Source: Acetobacter vaccinii (lineage in GTDB: Bacteria > Pseudomonadota > Alphaproteobacteria > Acetobacterales > Acetobacteraceae). From it: a DNA stretch of 64,000 nucleotides. The DNA is taken from assembly GCF_008365315.1 (NCBI RefSeq), contig NZ_CP043506.1, positions 670,001 through 734,000 on the forward strand, given 5' to 3'. Below are positions 62,257 to 64,000 of this stretch, in pieces. Each line of letters opens with the position of its first letter. Within the stretch, counting starts at the first letter, position 1. Below the pieces are notes generated by a model that did not search any database, was not told the origin of the DNA, and worked only from the letters and a program-made list of their open reading frames with translations. A program made the translations under genes and the position numbers.

Positions 62257-63699
62257 TTATCTGAGCGCTTGGGCAGCCAGCCGATGCGCCTGAGCAAAAA
62301 TACCCAGATCCGCGACCATCCGTGCCATGGGGACCGACCAGTCAAAGGGAGCCTTCTGCTGGTAAATCCGCACACTGTTGTACCACGGCGAATCGTCACG
62401 CCCTGACAACCACCGCCAGCACTGGTCATAGCGGGACAGCAGCCAGACCGGCTTGCCCAGCCCCGCCGCCACATGCGCGGTAGAGGTATCCACGGCCACA
62501 ACCAGATCAAGTGTGCTGACCAAGGCTGCGGTGTCAGCAAAGTCCCCCAGCAGGCTGGTATGATCGATCAGCCTCATCCCCCGCGGTGGGGTACGGGCTT
62601 GGACCGATTTTTCACCGACCTGAAGACTATAGAATACAGCACCGGGCACAGCAGCCGCCAAAGGCGCAAAGGTAGCAAGGTCGGTTGAGCGACGTTTATC
62701 GGCAAAAGCCACAGCCCTGACATCAGGATGGGGAGCACCAGCCCAGACAAGACCGATTCGCAGCGGCGGAACCTCCGTTCCGGTCGGGTCCTGACGCAGG
62801 AGATCCGCCCAGCCCGCCACAGCATGTGGGTCCGCTCGCAAAAAAACCTGCGGGAAGGGAATAGTCTCCAATGTTGTCCCCAGCGCATACGGCAGACTGA
62901 GGACGGGGCATTGCAGGTCATGCGCGGGCGTGGGGTCGTCCTGCGATACAAATTCCTGATCCGGAAAGGACTGACGCAAAAGCCGGAGCAGTTGAGGGCG
63001 CACCTGCATAAGCACCCGCCCTCCCCGCTCAGCCACCTGCGGCAGAAAGCGGGAAAACTGGATCACATCGCCAAAGCCACCCTCGGTCTGGACCAGCAGG
63101 GTGCGCCCGACAAATGCCTCCCCTTTCCAGACCGGAGCAAGCGTATGGACACGACGGCGGGCTTCCAACGTGTTCCAGCGCCACTCATACTCCTCAAACC
63201 CTTCTCGGTATTTCCCCTGTGCCAGCAGGGACAGAGCATAGTTAGAGCGAGTCTGGGCATTGTCCGGGGTCAGTTGCACTGCCACCTGATGAAATTTTTG
63301 CGCCAGTTCATGCCGTCCCTGAAAATCAAGCGCGGACCCGAGGTTGCTCAGGGCAAGAGCATGCTCGGGCTGGCGCTCAAGGCAGTGGCGATAAGCGGCA
63401 ATCCCCTCCTCATACTGCTGAAGCCGAATGCATGTGTTGCCAAGGTTGCACCAAGCATCCGCCAGGTCTGGCTGCAATGTTGTGGCACGCAACGCCAGCG
63501 TGCGGGCTTTTGTAAAATCACCAAGCGTATTCAGCAGACCACTATAGTTGCTGATGATCCTGGCATCATCCGGGCTGGCAGCCAGTTCACGCTCATACGC
63601 TTTGGCGGCTTCTTCCAGATAGCCTGCGCGCTGAAGTGCTTCCCCTGTCGCGGGTGACATACGTGAGTGAAGAGGAGCCGCTACATCGCGCTGGGACAT
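62257..63699 (-). CDS. TPR protein with C-terminal glycosyltransferase-like domain (2)
   Basis: The protein has 480 residues; the ATG at 63699 follows TAAGG seven bases upstream. Residues about 15-190 are four to five clear TPRs (DAWCNLGNTCIRLQQYEEGIA, ALSNLGSALDFQGRHELA). Residues about 215-470 resemble the first TPR-glycosyltransferase: GRTLLVQTEGGFGDVIQFSR, RIGLVWAGAPHPD, VDTSTAHVAAGLGKPVWLLSR and CWRWLSGRDDSPWYNSVRIY. It is divergent from the flagellin gene at the right end, which makes flagellin a likely target. The reaction is inferred. Confidence 0.85.
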   Translation of the reverse strand: MSQRDVAAPLHSRMSPATGEALQRAGYLEEAAKAYERELAASPDDARIISNYSGLLNTLGDFTKARTLALRATTLQPDLADAWCNLGNTCIRLQQYEEGIAAYRHCLERQPEHALALSNLGSALDFQGRHELAQKFHQVAVQLTPDNAQTRSNYALSLLAQGKYREGFEEYEWRWNTLEARRRVHTLAPVWKGEAFVGRTLLVQTEGGFGDVIQFSRFLPQVAERGGRVLMQVRPQLLRLLRQSFPDQEFVSQDDPTPAHDLQCPVLSLPYALGTTLETIPFPQVFLRADPHAVAGWADLLRQDPTGTEVPPLRIGLVWAGAPHPDVRAVAFADKRRSTDLATFAPLAAAVPGAVFYSLQVGEKSVQARTPPRGMRLIDHTSLLGDFADTAALVSTLDLVVAVDTSTAHVAAGLGKPVWLLSRYDQCWRWLSGRDDSPWYNSVRIYQQKAPFDWSVPMARMVADLGIFAQAHRLAAQALR

Positions 63700-63958
63700 G
63701 GAAACGCCTTAACCTGATCCTGTTTCCCGGCCTGATTCTCCTGCCGGACCGGGGGCGCAACTGCCTGCGCCTGCGTCAATATGGTGGGCCATATGAGCGA
63801 CAAAGGCCACCCCACAACCGGCAGAGGCAGACAATCCTGCCAGTCACAAAAAGAACAAAAAAAAGATTACCAGCCTTAACCTTCTCTTAGCCGTTTCTGC
63901 CTTTACTCGCCCTTGAGCCTGGCGGGGATGTCCGCCGGACATAGTGGAGAGTTTATCC
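63700..63958. promoter_or_regulatory. Divergent region between the TPR-glycosyltransferase and flagellin
   Basis: Noncoding, 259 bp. It contains an A-rich tract at 63847-63864 (possible UP element) and GCCG at 63890-63893 that could be part of a sigma-28-like -10, but no -35 at the right spacing was found. A GGAG at 63946-63949 is the ribosome-binding site of flagellin. Confidence 0.4.
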
Positions 63959-64000
63959 ATGTCACTGTCTATCAACACCAATGCATCGGCCCTCATCGCC
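63959..64000 (+). CDS. Flagellin, N-terminus only (cut by right edge)
   Basis: The ATG at 63959 follows GGAG with 9-nt spacing and opens a frame reading MSLSINTNASALIA before the window ends. That is the typical flagellin N-terminus (SINTN.SAL.A). Only 14 residues are visible, so the length and surface domains are unknown. It belongs with the flagellar genes to the left and lies divergent from the second TPR-glycosyltransferase. Confidence 0.85.
   Translation, partial: MSLSINTNASALIA

Noticed and set aside
63880..63900. Possible sigma-28 promoter before flagellin (GCCG at 63890)
   Set aside because: No -35 element at the correct spacing; left as an unassigned note.

Overview
The window is a GC-rich (roughly 60 percent) bacterial chromosome segment, almost fully coding, from an acetic acid bacterium (Acetobacteraceae). 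The evidence is the combination of a type II NADH dehydrogenase, an AldB-type aldehyde dehydrogenase, a three-gene proton-translocating transhydrogenase operon continuing into alcohol and aldehyde dehydrogenases, an alphaproteobacterial Mla operon (mlaE-mlaF-mlaD plus auxiliary lipoprotein) and an alphaproteobacterial flagellar layout including a DUF6468 protein. A motile Acetobacter is the best guess. No phage, transposon, integrase or CRISPR array was seen.

Layout. 1-8.4 kb, minus strand: partial ndh, aldB, a nitronate-monooxygenase-like flavoprotein, then (in transcription order) truB-rpsO-pnp. 8.6-12.7 kb, plus: mlaE (with a fused STAS domain), mlaF, mlaD, a PqiC-like lipoprotein and a small AT-rich orphan. 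12.9-17.7 kb, minus: sdhCDAB and asd. 18.0-24.6 kb, plus: pntAA-pntAB-pntB-adhP-aldehyde dehydrogenase, then a LOG-family protein and a Nudix hydrolase. 24.7-29.7 kb, minus: an MFS transporter, serC, tRNA-Leu(CAA), a lipoprotein and xseA. 29.8-45.2 kb: purD (plus); nfu-like, nitroreductase, tsaB and rimI (minus, overlapping); a secreted beta-propeller; uvrA overlapping a secreted creatininase-like protein; thioredoxin/TPR (cnoX)-LON domain-Trm112-like-lipoprotein (plus); a Bcr-type exporter and a Spy-like protein (minus).

43.6-64 kb is a flagellar island. Plus strand: flhA, then fliF-fliG-fliH-fliN-fliO-fliP and a small Cys-rich lipoprotein. Minus strand: fliE-fliQ-fliR-flhB, flgE, fliL-fliM-DUF6468. 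The island is bracketed by two related proteins with N-terminal TPRs and a C-terminal glycosyltransferase-like domain. The second is divergent from a flagellin gene whose first 14 codons end the window. This suggests flagellin glycosylation. The most unusual points are the pair of TPR-glycosyltransferases, a FliM whose CheY-binding motif sits behind about 105 acidic residues, a hook protein with an internal duplication, a secreted creatininase-like protein translationally coupled to uvrA, and a dispersed terminator-like repeat present twice.
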